Below are positions 34,409 through 43,145 of a DNA stretch of 64,000 nucleotides, in pieces. The DNA lies in contig JASLAT010000010.1 in the NCBI GenBank assembly GCA_030146915.1, forward strand, positions 7,217 to 71,216. Reading direction: 5' to 3'. A program made the position numbers and the translations under genes. Within the stretch, counting starts at the first letter, position 1, and each line of letters opens with the position of its first letter. Origin of the DNA: Tissierellales bacterium. Lineage in GTDB: Bacteria; Bacillota; Clostridia; Tissierellales; Tissierellaceae. The notes beneath the pieces are model-generated. The model was not told where the DNA came from. It saw only the letters and a list, made by a program, of their open reading frames with translations, and searched no databases.

Positions 34409-35163
34409 TAAAACCACCATCTCTCAATAAATATTAAAGCTATAAAAAAACCTATAAGTCCTAGGGTTTTTAAAAGATCCCTCACTTTTATTTCTCTGGG
34501 TCTAGAAACAGGTATTTTACCTGTAAATCCCCTCGCCTGCATAGCCTTATAGACTGTGTCAGATGTATCTAGAGATTTTATAATGGTACCTCCCATTATC
34601 TGGCCCATAGTATTAAATGTTATCCTATCTAATGATGGTTTGAATAATCTAGCTGATAGAGCCTTATACATCCTTCTTAACTTCTCACCCAGTATAAATA
34701 CATATCTCCAGGTTAAAAAAAGTACACTCATTAGGGTGTCTGGTATTTTCATATAAGATAAGGCTGCCAATAGATCAACCAAGGGTTGACTATAGAAGAG
34801 CAAAAACATTAAATACAGACTAGATAGTCCTTTAAATCCTAGTAATAGGGCTGTATTAACTCGCTCTTTATCTATGTCCAAACCACCGCCTAATATTATA
34901 GGAATAGACATAAGGATAATAAAAGGAAGTAGTCTACTTGTCTTTTTCACAAGTTCCACTCCTCTGAGTCCCATAATATTAACCATGATGAACAGGGTCA
35001 GAAAAGCTATTATTACTAAGCTTACCTGATTAAGAGCTGATATTAAAAATACAGATCCCACCATAGCTATAGTCTTTGTCCTTGGTTCCCACCTATGAAA
35101 TAAACTATCATTATCAATATAAGTAATACTTGCTTCTATAGATGGTATATGATTCTTTGGCAT
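34408..35163 (-). CDS. cbiQ: Cobalt ECF transporter T component CbiQ
   Basis: A 251-residue membrane protein of normal CbiQ size. It carries the coupling-helix motif MQARGFTGK (ARG box) and SARLF, which contact the ATPase in ECF transporters, plus about five membrane helices. It lies between cbiM and cbiO with a 12-nt gap and an end-to-start overlap. GGAAAGTGAT precedes the ATG. Confidence 0.93.
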   Translation of the reverse strand: MPKNHIPSIEASITYIDNDSLFHRWEPRTKTIAMVGSVFLISALNQVSLVIIAFLTLFIMVNIMGLRGVELVKKTSRLLPFIILMSIPIILGGGLDIDKERVNTALLLGFKGLSSLYLMFLLFYSQPLVDLLAALSYMKIPDTLMSVLFLTWRYVFILGEKLRRMYKALSARLFKPSLDRITFNTMGQIMGGTIIKSLDTSDTVYKAMQARGFTGKIPVSRPREIKVRDLLKTLGLIGFFIALIFIERWWF

Positions 35164-35175
35164 TTTATCACTTTC

Positions 35176-35799
35176 CTACTCGCTTTCTAAATTAGGTTTT
35201 AAGTTATAAGAACTTAAAACTTCTGGTTTAGATTTTTTTAAGAATTTTACAACTATAGCTGTTAGGATTCCCTCAGCTATTGCTAATGGTATATGTCCTA
35301 AAACTAAAATTCCTACAACTTCTTTATAATGTTCACTTGTAAAAGCTAATACTGTAACTAGTATTAATACAGTACATGCTACTGATAAAGCAGCTGCTAA
35401 ACCTGCACTAAGTCCTATGTTTTTATCTTTTTTCATTGATGCTTTAAAAAATAAATGTGCTATTATAGCTGGTATTGAAACCATTAATGTATTAATTCCT
35501 AAGGTTGTGAAACCACCATGTTGAAAAATTGCTGCCTGTAATATAAGTCCGATAAAAATTGCAATGGGGGCCTGCCACCCTAAGATAATTCCAATTAATC
35601 CACCTAATAATGGATGAACTGAACTTGGTCCAGCTGGAAAACTCATTAAAGCAAAAACAAAAAATGTTGCAGTCATAATACTTAATTTTGGTATATCATC
35701 GTTATCAACTTGTCTAACAGCATTTATAACTAAAGCTCCCGCTGCTGCTGATGTTGCAACTACTGCTGGTGTGTTTAATACTCCATCTGCTAAATGCAT
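35176..35799 (-). CDS. cbiM: Cobalt ECF transporter S component CbiM
   Basis: A 207-residue substrate-binding membrane protein. It opens with MHLADGVL, where the N-terminal Met-His amide site and His2 bind the metal in CbiM/NikM, and it has the second conserved His in PAGPSSVHPLLGG. Seven membrane segments are expected. No CbiN partner is present; the small exported protein at the end of the operon may take that place. AAAGGAGG lies before the ATG. Confidence 0.94.
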   Translation of the reverse strand: MHLADGVLNTPAVVATSAAAGALVINAVRQVDNDDIPKLSIMTATFFVFALMSFPAGPSSVHPLLGGLIGIILGWQAPIAIFIGLILQAAIFQHGGFTTLGINTLMVSIPAIIAHLFFKASMKKDKNIGLSAGLAAALSVACTVLILVTVLAFTSEHYKEVVGILVLGHIPLAIAEGILTAIVVKFLKKSKPEVLSSYNLKPNLESE

Positions 35800-35822
35800 A
35801 ACTAACCTCCTTTAAACTCTTA

Positions 35823-35846
35823 AGCCTATAGCTTTTATACTATAGG
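35823..35846 (-). other. Intercistronic hairpin between the lipoprotein gene and cbiM
   Basis: An 8-bp stem GCCTATAG/CTATAGGC with an 8-nt loop in the 71-nt gap. No U run follows it on the minus strand, so it looks more like an mRNA-processing or stability element than a terminator. Confidence 0.5.
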
Positions 35847-35870
35847 CCTATTCTTTATAGATAATGTGTA

Positions 35871-36431
35871 TTAATGTTCGTGATCGTGTTCAAAAACTTC
35901 TACATCTTTAGCTTCTAAAACATTTCCTTCAGCATCTACTACTTCAAAGTCAAACTCATCAGCCATATGCTCTAAGAATATATAGTATTCATCTGCATCT
36001 GTAACTTTAAATTTAACTTCTCCTGTTTCACCTTCTAAGTGAATATCATATGCTTGTTCATTTTCTACTTCAAATTCTTCTCCTAAATGAACATGTGGCA
36101 TTTCCATACTTCCGTCCATTTTATGGATAACTAAATGTTCAAAGTCTTCTTCATTTAAATCTGTTTCTGTTTTGAAGAATCCTATTCCTAGTCCATCTTC
36201 ACCTTCATTTTTGTTAATTTTTACAGTGTATTCACCTTCTGCTAATTCATAAGTACCTCTCCACTCAAAAGGTATGTCGTGTGAATGTTCATCTGCTTCT
36301 GCTTCTTCACCTTCTGCTTGCTCTACAGCTGGAGTTTCTGGTGCTTTTTCTTCATCATTACATGCTACCATTGTAGCTCCTAATGATAAAATTAAACCCA
36401 TTAAAACTAAATTTCTTTTCATTTTGTTCAT
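35871..36431 (-). CDS. His-rich lipoprotein, first gene of the cobalt operon
   Basis: A 186-residue exported lipoprotein with lipobox MVAC (Cys24). An acidic linker rich in Glu and Ala follows, then a beta domain starting IPFEWRGTYELAEGEYTVKI. It has about 11 histidines, grouped as HSHD, PHVHLG and a C-terminal EHDHEH, a composition suited to binding a divalent metal. I know no named family for it. It is the first gene behind the cobalamin riboswitch, so it probably captures cobalt for CbiM. AGGAGGG lies before the ATG. Confidence 0.78.
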   Translation of the reverse strand: MNKMKRNLVLMGLILSLGATMVACNDEEKAPETPAVEQAEGEEAEADEHSHDIPFEWRGTYELAEGEYTVKINKNEGEDGLGIGFFKTETDLNEEDFEHLVIHKMDGSMEMPHVHLGEEFEVENEQAYDIHLEGETGEVKFKVTDADEYYIFLEHMADEFDFEVVDAEGNVLEAKDVEVFEHDHEH

Positions 36432-36473
36432 AATAAACCCTCCTATGTATTCTTCTAAGAGTAGTTATAAAAC

Positions 36474-36503
36474 AAAAAAGTTTATACTTACTTGTATAAA
36501 CTT
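36474..36503 (-). terminator. Riboswitch-linked intrinsic terminator
   Basis: On the minus strand the stem AAGTTTATAC/GTATAAACTT (36478-36487 and 36494-36503) is followed by UUUUUU. It lies after the aptamer and before the first gene, the expected place of the switching terminator. Confidence 0.75.
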
Positions 36504-36576
36504 AGACAAACTCTATACCAAAAAGGCATAAAAATATAAATTAATTCCATCCATCGTGAAACAATTTACTCCAAGT

Positions 36577-36760
36577 TCATACAATAAGGTCTCCTGACTC
36601 AGATTCATCGTAGTAACACGCCTTCCCGGATAAATCCAGTGGCTCAATGTGTCTACTCCTCATTACAGTGGCGGGACCGTGTTGGATTTTCACCAAACTT
36701 CCCTTTTTTGTACTACTCCATATTCTATTCAAATCAATTGTAGCACTAGAGAATATCTTT
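36577..36760 (-). ncRNA. Cobalamin (B12) riboswitch aptamer
   Basis: Read on the minus strand, the region holds the conserved cobalamin-aptamer blocks in order: GGTGAAAATCCAACACGG, GCCACTG (36666-36672), the CCGGGAAGGCG segment and the B12 box AGTCAGGAGACC (36588-36599). It precedes the lipoprotein-cbiM-cbiQ-cbiO operon and a terminator, so cobalamin binding should stop transcription and limit cobalt uptake. The reading frame that crosses this region is not a gene. Confidence 0.95.
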
Positions 36761-36912
36761 TGCAAGTATTATAATTTTTTTATTTTAAAAAGGGATTATG
36801 TATGTATAATTTTAAATATGTTTATATGTAATATCAGTCTATATAATGTAATAACTAAAATAAGCTAGTTATTACATCAATAAATGTTATAATTATTTAA
36901 GGGGGGATTTTT

Positions 36913-38232
36913 ATTAAATTTTTTACATATTTAAAAAAAGATTTTTTAGCTTTACCTAGAAAAACAAAAAACCTAATCTTTTTTATAGTAAGTTATATCT
37001 TAATAAGTTTATTAAAAGGAATTGTATTTGACTCTTATATAAATTATTTACAAGAACTAGCTCCACACATAGCTCAAGGGTTTTCAGGTTATCAAGGCGC
37101 AGCTAGTTTTATTTCAGCCTTGGTTTTACTAACTATAAATAGACTGGGATTTAAAAAAGTATTACTTTTCTGTCCTGCTAGCGCTATGATTAGTATTTTA
37201 TGTATTCTTTTATTTAATAATAATTTTATTTATAGTTCAATGACTATTCTCTTATTGATAGCTGTACAGCTTTACATAGCAATACTACCAGCATTTTTAA
37301 CAAGCTATACATACCCTGAAAATAGGAATCTATGGTACTCAAGAGCCTTTTTATTAGGATATTTTGCCTGGGCATTAACAACATATTTAGGAGGTTTTTT
37401 AACAGTTTTTAGTTTCTCTAAAAGATCAGGACTTAGTCTAAGTCAAGCTAGAAATTTAACTAAATACTTAGGCGATTTACAGCCAAACCTTAAAATAGCC
37501 TATCTATCTGCTAATAAAGATATATTAATCTTATCTGCAATTTTAGCAGCATTAGCAATATTTCCAGTTATTTTAATTAAGGAAAAAGATGGGGACTTAA
37601 TCTCTAAGGATAAAACAAAAGCTAAGATTACCTTAGGAAAAGATGCTTTAGCTTATTTAATTTACATATTTTCTGTTAGTTTTGCAATGGGATTATTTTC
37701 GCCCTACTTTACAATATTTTTAAATAGAGGATTACATATAGATAGATCTACATCTTCTTTGTTGATCTCTATATCATATCTGGCTCCTGTAATATTTATA
37801 GCTTTTACACCAAAATTAGTTGCCAAGTTTGGTGCTATAACTTGTTTAACTGGTTCTGTTTTTTTATCTTTACCTTTTATGCTAATTATTGCAAATGGTG
37901 ATAAATTTGGTAGTTACACTGGTTTAATTGTTGGTATATCTCTATTTTTAAGAAGTGGTTTTGCAAATTTATCAGAACCTGTCGAAAGTGCTTTAGCTAT
38001 GGAAACAGTTTCTAAAGAAAATAGAACAAAAATGGGTGCTCTAGTAAATATACTAACAGGAATTAGTAGTATTCTAGCAGGATATTTTACTAGTAACTAT
38101 CTATTTTTAGAAATATCCGGATATAGATATGCTTATTATATTGCAGCATTGATATATGCAGTTGCTCTATCATGTCTTTATTTTTATTTTAAAAAGGATT
38201 ATAACTTTCCAAATAAGAAAAGTATCCAATAA
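36913..38232 (+). CDS. MFS-type transporter with an apparent ATT start
   Basis: A 439-residue membrane protein with about 12 helices and a central loop, of the usual major facilitator size. The first helices (YILISLLKGIVFDSYINY) and the helix 7 segment (YLIYIFSVSFAMGLFSPYFT) fit MFS. The substrate is unknown. The frame opens after a TAA at 36898, and the only good initiation signal is AAGGGGGG followed 6 nt later by ATT at 36913. The next usual start codon in frame is TTG at 37120, inside a membrane helix, which would delete about 70 residues. It is divergent from the riboswitch. Confidence 0.8.
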   Translation: MKFFTYLKKDFLALPRKTKNLIFFIVSYILISLLKGIVFDSYINYLQELAPHIAQGFSGYQGAASFISALVLLTINRLGFKKVLLFCPASAMISILCILLFNNNFIYSSMTILLLIAVQLYIAILPAFLTSYTYPENRNLWYSRAFLLGYFAWALTTYLGGFLTVFSFSKRSGLSLSQARNLTKYLGDLQPNLKIAYLSANKDILILSAILAALAIFPVILIKEKDGDLISKDKTKAKITLGKDALAYLIYIFSVSFAMGLFSPYFTIFLNRGLHIDRSTSSLLISISYLAPVIFIAFTPKLVAKFGAITCLTGSVFLSLPFMLIIANGDKFGSYTGLIVGISLFLRSGFANLSEPVESALAMETVSKENRTKMGALVNILTGISSILAGYFTSNYLFLEISGYRYAYYIAALIYAVALSCLYFYFKKDYNFPNKKSIQ

Positions 38233-38276
38233 AAAGGTGAAACTCAGTTAATAACTGAGTTTCACCTTTAATTTTA
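38233..38276. terminator. Bidirectional terminator
   Basis: A 17-bp perfect stem (AAAGGTGAAACTCAGTT and its complement) with loop AAT at 38233-38269, between the convergent MFS and peptidase genes. Confidence 0.88.
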
Positions 38277-38287
38277 TATATTAATTT

Positions 38288-39718
38288 TTACTTTAGATAA
38301 TTACTAGGATTTACATGAGATCCATTTTTTAAAACTTCTATATGCAAATGCGGTCCTGTAGATCGTCCTGTATTTCCTACATTAGCAATTTGCTGACCCT
38401 TGTAGACTCTATCACCTGGTTTAACATGAATTTTGCTACAATGGGCGTATCTTGTTTTAAATCCATTCTCATGATCTATCTCAACTAAATAACCATAAGC
38501 TCCTCTATAGCCTGCAAAAGTTACCTTACCACCATCAGACGCATTGATTGGTGTACCTGTTGAAGCAGCTATATCTAGTCCCTTATGCATTCTACCGTTT
38601 CTCATACCATATCTTGAAGATACTCTACCACGGGTAGCCATAGCCAAAGTTCCTGTAGCACGAGTTTTAGGTACTTCTTTAGTACCCTTAACTAAAATTT
38701 CTTTTTTCGGTTCCTTTAAAATATCTCTTTTAACCTCTTCTGTTTTTATTACTTTTCCGTTATGTCTTATTTCTCTGGATTCTATCTTAGCTCTACCTTT
38801 TTCCCCCCCTAACTTAACCTCTTTTTCATTATCATACATATTATCGTTGTACTCTATTTCAACTTCATGGTCTATATCCTCTTCATAAGCTAACTTGGCT
38901 GTAGTAGCAACTGTTAAAAGTGGTTTACTAGTTACTAGCATAACTTCATCACCAATTTGTAATTTATCTGGATTTCTATCCTTATTAGCTTCGATAAGTT
39001 CCTCCATTGTCATATCATACATTTTAGCTATCGTCCAAAGAGTTTCTCCAACTTCTACCGTATGAATATCTTTATTTTTCCCACCATACAGTAACCTTTC
39101 TTCTAAAACATCTTCTGTAGCTATTTTATAGACTGGTACGTTTTCTTTCTTAACCAAAACTTTCTCTAAAAGTTTTACATCTTCTAAATCAGCATTCTTT
39201 TTAGCTTCTTCTATAAAGGGTTCTTTTACCCTTTTTAATAGATTTTCAACTTCTTTCTTAGTTTTTAATGCTCCAACTTCCTTATCATTAACTTCTAACG
39301 TATAGGCTTCAACTAAAAAATTCATTCTAGATTTTAAAGTATTCTTTAACTCCTCTTGAGTTTTTATATTTTTACTAGTTCTATTTGTCCTTTTTAGATC
39401 TAATTCATCTTCTAATACAACATCCATGTCATATGTAGAGCTTAAATCTGATGATATCTCATCTAAGGCTATATCTAGTTCTGCTTTTTTTCTAATTGAA
39501 CCTATTTTATCTTCTCCTATGTATATGTCATAAGCTAATGTTTTGCTGTAAGCTGCAACTATTATTAAAACTCCTGCTGCTGCTGATAATAACACCTTAG
39601 CTCTTTGCTCATCATTCATTTTGTCAGAAAAAACCTTATCTTTTATAGCATGAAAAAAACCCTCAGCCTTCCGCCTGAAAGCTTGCCAAATGCTAGCTAA
39701 TTTATTTGATTTATCCAT
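38288..39718 (-). CDS. Murein hydrolase/endopeptidase with LysM, G5 and M23 domains
   Basis: A 476-residue cell-wall enzyme. A cytoplasmic head is followed by a membrane anchor (42-57), then LysM at 218-263 (HTVEVGETLWTIAKMY), a G5 domain at about 268-347 and a C-terminal M23 peptidase at 365-472. The zinc and catalytic residues are present: His378 and Asp382 (HKGLD), His426 (YAHCSK), His457 and His459 (HLH). It likely cuts peptide bridges in peptidoglycan during growth. It is monocistronic. Confidence 0.92.
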   Translation of the reverse strand: MDKSNKLASIWQAFRRKAEGFFHAIKDKVFSDKMNDEQRAKVLLSAAAGVLIIVAAYSKTLAYDIYIGEDKIGSIRKKAELDIALDEISSDLSSTYDMDVVLEDELDLKRTNRTSKNIKTQEELKNTLKSRMNFLVEAYTLEVNDKEVGALKTKKEVENLLKRVKEPFIEEAKKNADLEDVKLLEKVLVKKENVPVYKIATEDVLEERLLYGGKNKDIHTVEVGETLWTIAKMYDMTMEELIEANKDRNPDKLQIGDEVMLVTSKPLLTVATTAKLAYEEDIDHEVEIEYNDNMYDNEKEVKLGGEKGRAKIESREIRHNGKVIKTEEVKRDILKEPKKEILVKGTKEVPKTRATGTLAMATRGRVSSRYGMRNGRMHKGLDIAASTGTPINASDGGKVTFAGYRGAYGYLVEIDHENGFKTRYAHCSKIHVKPGDRVYKGQQIANVGNTGRSTGPHLHIEVLKNGSHVNPSNYLK

Positions 39719-39824
39719 CTTATAATTTTCCTCCTAAGTAAAACAAAACCGGTAAATTTGTAATCTAAATTTAATCTTTCTTAGGTCATTATAACACAAG
39801 AAGAGCTAAGTCAACAAAATTTTT

Positions 39825-40694
39825 TTAATATATCACTTTTAACTTGTCTCTTCCTATTATAAATTTAGCTCTGTCAGTCTCTTCTAATATCTCTCCATCC
39901 AGGTTTATATGAAACTTCTCTTCAGACTTTACAAGTATCTCTCTTCCTTTTAAAATTTTAACATATTTTTTGAAATTTATATGTTTACCAAAGATTATAC
40001 TTGGAAATAATAAAAAAATCTTAAATTTACTTATATCTTTAACTATACAAACATGTAAAAAGTCATCATCTAGTTTGGATTCTGGTAAAACTTTGAAATA
40101 TCCACCATAATATTTACCATTACCAATAGCCAATAATGTTAAATCTCCTCCATGGACTTTTCCATCAACAAAAATTTTAGATTTAAAGGCTTTAAATTTA
40201 AAAAAAGTCTTTATTACTGCTAAAATATACTTTACTTTAGACTTTAATCTATCCATTTTATTATAATTAACTATTACTTCCGAATCATATCCAAGACTAG
40301 CAATATTAAGAAAAAAACCAGAATTAACCCATCCAACATCCATAGTCTTTGGACAGGATCTAGTAATTAAATCAAGATTGTGATTAATATTAGAACTTAA
40401 GTTTAAAGCTTTTGCAAGATCATTTGCTGTACCTAAGGGAATGATAGCTAATGTTTTTTTAGCCATATAAACTCCCTCTGCTACCTCTTTAATAGTTCCA
40501 TCTCCACCTACTGCTACAAAAACTTCGTAGTCATCTTTATAAAAATGCACTAAATTAGTAGCCTCTCCTTTATTCTTAGTTTCTATTATTTTATATTTTA
40601 ATTTTCTATCATCCATGTAGGAAGCTATCAAATCTTTATATTTTTTAGTTCGACCTGACCCTGCTACAGGATTCACTATAAATAAATAAGCCAA
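39825..40694 (-). CDS. Diacylglycerol/lipid kinase family protein
   Basis: A 289-residue lipid kinase of the YegS/DagK/BmrU family. The nucleotide motif GGDGT lies at 63-67, with an N-terminal VNPVAGSG and the later PLGTANDLAKAL. The C-terminal beta domain (FHINLDGE) completes the family fold. The probable reaction is phosphorylation of diacylglycerol or a related lipid for recycling into phospholipid. The TTG start directly follows the DUF4446 stop and has GGAGG 5 nt upstream. Confidence 0.9.
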   Translation of the reverse strand: MAYLFIVNPVAGSGRTKKYKDLIASYMDDRKLKYKIIETKNKGEATNLVHFYKDDYEVFVAVGGDGTIKEVAEGVYMAKKTLAIIPLGTANDLAKALNLSSNINHNLDLITRSCPKTMDVGWVNSGFFLNIASLGYDSEVIVNYNKMDRLKSKVKYILAVIKTFFKFKAFKSKIFVDGKVHGGDLTLLAIGNGKYYGGYFKVLPESKLDDDFLHVCIVKDISKFKIFLLFPSIIFGKHINFKKYVKILKGREILVKSEEKFHINLDGEILEETDRAKFIIGRDKLKVIY

Positions 40695-41204
40695 CTATTC
40701 CTCCATTAAACCTGCTCTTGCTAACGCTCTTTCCTCTTCATAGGATAATTTATATTGTGCTTCACCTTTTATAATAGGCTTTAAATAGCTTGATGTATGG
40801 TCTCTTCCATATATGCTTGTTAGGATAAATCCATCTCCCTCACTATTTAAAAGGGCTATTGAAAAACTTTGTTCACTCCCTAAATCATCAAAAGCATTAT
40901 ACCTTATAATCCCCATATGTTTTATACTTAAATTTACATTTTTTTTAAGTTTTTTATAATCTCTTTCTAAAAGACTAGTACTAACTGAAACACTATTTAA
41001 TTCTTTAGATAAGCTTCTTATAATATCCTCTAGACTTACACCATCTTCCCCTCTAGTTAGTTCTAGATAATTTTTCCTAGCCTTTTTAAATCTTATAGTA
41101 TTAACTAAACTTGTAATAAGTAAAATTAAAACTAAACCAATAAGGCCTAATAGTATCTCTATATTATAATCCTCTATTAAGTTTAAAACTTTAATTATGT
41201 CCAT
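40695..41204 (-). CDS. DUF4446 family membrane-anchored protein
   Basis: A 169-residue protein with one N-terminal membrane helix (18-37), a helical coiled region (55-95) and a C-terminal domain with IKHMGIIRYNAFDDLGSEQSFSIALLN, the signature of DUF4446. These proteins are often encoded near parB and the origin in Clostridia; the function is unknown. It is cotranscribed with the lipid kinase that abuts it. Confidence 0.88.
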   Translation of the reverse strand: MDIIKVLNLIEDYNIEILLGLIGLVLILLITSLVNTIRFKKARKNYLELTRGEDGVSLEDIIRSLSKELNSVSVSTSLLERDYKKLKKNVNLSIKHMGIIRYNAFDDLGSEQSFSIALLNSEGDGFILTSIYGRDHTSSYLKPIIKGEAQYKLSYEEERALARAGLMEE

Positions 41205-41262
41205 AAAATCCTCCTAAAAATAATCTATCCTATAAATTATATCATATTTTAAAGTAAATATT

Positions 41263-41290
41263 AAAAGTCTAAGTAAAAACTTAGACTTTT
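41263..41290 (-). terminator. Terminator after the MFS gene
   Basis: Stem AAAAGTCTAAGT/ACTTAGACTTTT with an A-rich loop. It overlaps the MFS stop codon and could also close the parAB-phzF-like run. Confidence 0.8.
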
Positions 41291-42482
41291 AATATTTTTT
41301 ATTTTTTATTCTATTATAAAAACTTAATAAAAAAGCTATTAAAGCTGCTATTGCACCGATTAAGAAAGGTGCTTTACTACTAATATTATAACTAAATCCC
41401 GCGCTAGATGCACCTATCATTTCACCTAAATTTTTAGAAGCATTAAATATACCTGACATAAGCCCTACATTCCCTACTCTATCTTCAACTGCAAAACCTT
41501 GTAATATAGGTACTTGTATAGTGTATAGTATAAAGAATAAGAAACTAAATATTAAAAATCCCAATAAACTTTTATTAAAGTAAACTAAAAATGCAGCTGT
41601 ACTTGCAAAGGCTAAAAGAAAAGTTAATGATTTTTTACTATCCTTATTCTTAACTAACCAAATATTAATTGTCAAATTAGATATTAATCCCACTATACCT
41701 ACTGCCGCCTTCCAAGCACCATTAAAAATAGGTTTTAGGTTTAATTCTGCTGTTAAATAGTAATTAAAAGCATTGTTATACCCACTATAAGCTATTCCTA
41801 TAAAAAAACTAATTAATAAAAAAGTTTTTATCCAGTCAGTAAAAATTCCCTCTGACTGTCTAGCTTCCTTAATTAAATCCCAAGCAAACTTAGGCTTTTT
41901 AAAGCTAGTAGACCTAGCAGAACTATTGGTATTTTCTACAGATAAAGCAATTATAAGCGATATGGTAATCATACTTATTCCCTGTATGGTAAATACAGTT
42001 TTTGGTGGAAAATAACCTAAACTTCCTCCAATAAGAAACCCTGCAGCCTGACTAATACTCATTATGGCGGAATATTTAGCCATAAGCTGGCCTCGACTCT
42101 CTTTAGGTGTTAAATCCACTATTGATGACATCAAACCTACATGAAAACCACTGGCAGCCGCTCCTGCTAAAGCCCTTAGAAGCATAATACTTGCTAAGCT
42201 CCTAGAGTAAGCAAATAAAATTTGTATAAACCCATACAAAAAACTTGCAAGAGCTAAGGCTGGTATTCTATATCCCTGATCACCAATACTTCCCCAAATA
42301 GGGGCCATTATAAAAATAGCAAAAACCATCATAGCATAGGAGGTACCAAATGTATGATCAGGTAGACCTAAGTTTTTAAAGTGACTTGGAGTTACTGGAT
42401 GATTAAAATTAGCCACAATCCAAACCAAACTACTTATGATTAAAAGTCTTTTTACTCCTTTTTCCTCAAATGTTTTTTCCAA
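41289..42482 (-). CDS. Major facilitator superfamily transporter
   Basis: A 397-residue MFS protein with 12 expected helices. The loop after helix 2 has GSIGDQGYRIPAL (a variant of the GxxxDRxGRR motif), and helix 4-5 contain RALAGAAASGFHVGLMSSIVDLTP. Sequence style suggests a multidrug or sugar exporter; the substrate is open. The TTG start has GAGGTG 5 nt upstream and follows the cyclodeaminase-like gene by 24 nt. Confidence 0.87.
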   Translation of the reverse strand: MEKTFEEKGVKRLLIISSLVWIVANFNHPVTPSHFKNLGLPDHTFGTSYAMMVFAIFIMAPIWGSIGDQGYRIPALALASFLYGFIQILFAYSRSLASIMLLRALAGAAASGFHVGLMSSIVDLTPKESRGQLMAKYSAIMSISQAAGFLIGGSLGYFPPKTVFTIQGISMITISLIIALSVENTNSSARSTSFKKPKFAWDLIKEARQSEGIFTDWIKTFLLISFFIGIAYSGYNNAFNYYLTAELNLKPIFNGAWKAAVGIVGLISNLTINIWLVKNKDSKKSLTFLLAFASTAAFLVYFNKSLLGFLIFSFLFFILYTIQVPILQGFAVEDRVGNVGLMSGIFNASKNLGEMIGASSAGFSYNISSKAPFLIGAIAALIAFLLSFYNRIKNKKY

Positions 42483-42506
42483 TCTAACACCTCTTTTAAT
42501 TTATCA

Positions 42507-43130
42507 TTAAATCATATCTTTATAGGCTCTTGTTATAATAAGCTCACTATATTTATATGATTCCTTTTCTAGTCTATTTAGCCTATCTTCTAGCTCATTT
42601 TTATAAGCTTCATCCTTTATTCCAAGCAAATTAATCCTAACATTAATTAAAGAACTATCTAACGAAGCTTGAGCTAATATAGCTCCTATAGCCACATCTG
42701 ATATTAAATTTTTACTTGCATAGCTTGAGAATAAAGATCCTATTTCTAAAGCTTCTAAAGAATAACTAGCTAGTTTTAAAGGGACTGATAAGGCTTTTTT
42801 ATATCCTAAGTCTAAGGCTCTTTGCTTTTCTTCTCCCTCTTCCATCTTATAGGCTAATAAGACACTATTAAAAGCTAAAGTATCCTCATCTACCAAAGTA
42901 AGGGTTTCTTCCATTAAAGTTTCTAATCTTTCATTTGATACTAATAATTCAGCCTTAATCTTAGGATCTAAGTTTTTAAAACTTTTTTTATCTATTGTAA
43001 AATTCATAGCCATTTGCATTAAAGCAGTGGATAAAGATGCTACCAATCCAGCTACACTACCTCCTCCAGGTGCTGATTTTTTACTAGATGTTTCTCTAAC
43101 ATAAGTTTCTAAATCTTTTTCTATATACAT
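42507..43130 (-). CDS. Cyclodeaminase/cyclohydrolase family protein (FchA-like)
   Basis: A 207-residue all-helical protein. Its N-terminal motif SAPGGGSVAGLVASLSTALMQMA is the signature of the formiminotetrahydrofolate cyclodeaminase / methenyl-THF cyclohydrolase family. It probably acts on a one-carbon folate; which of the two reactions cannot be told. Length is normal for the stand-alone form. AAGGAGA precedes the ATG, and it follows the PhzF-like gene by 15 nt. Confidence 0.88.
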   Translation of the reverse strand: MYIEKDLETYVRETSSKKSAPGGGSVAGLVASLSTALMQMAMNFTIDKKSFKNLDPKIKAELLVSNERLETLMEETLTLVDEDTLAFNSVLLAYKMEEGEEKQRALDLGYKKALSVPLKLASYSLEALEIGSLFSSYASKNLISDVAIGAILAQASLDSSLINVRINLLGIKDEAYKNELEDRLNRLEKESYKYSELIITRAYKDMI

Positions 43131-43145
43131 AATTTTATATTCTCC

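Noticed and set aside
36577..36765. A 62-codon open frame on the minus strand
   Set aside because: It runs through the cobalamin riboswitch, whose conserved blocks explain the sequence; there is no Shine-Dalgarno.
37120..38232. Short version of the MFS protein starting at TTG 37120
   Set aside because: The TTG is inside a membrane helix, has no Shine-Dalgarno, and about 70 upstream codons in frame encode a typical MFS start.
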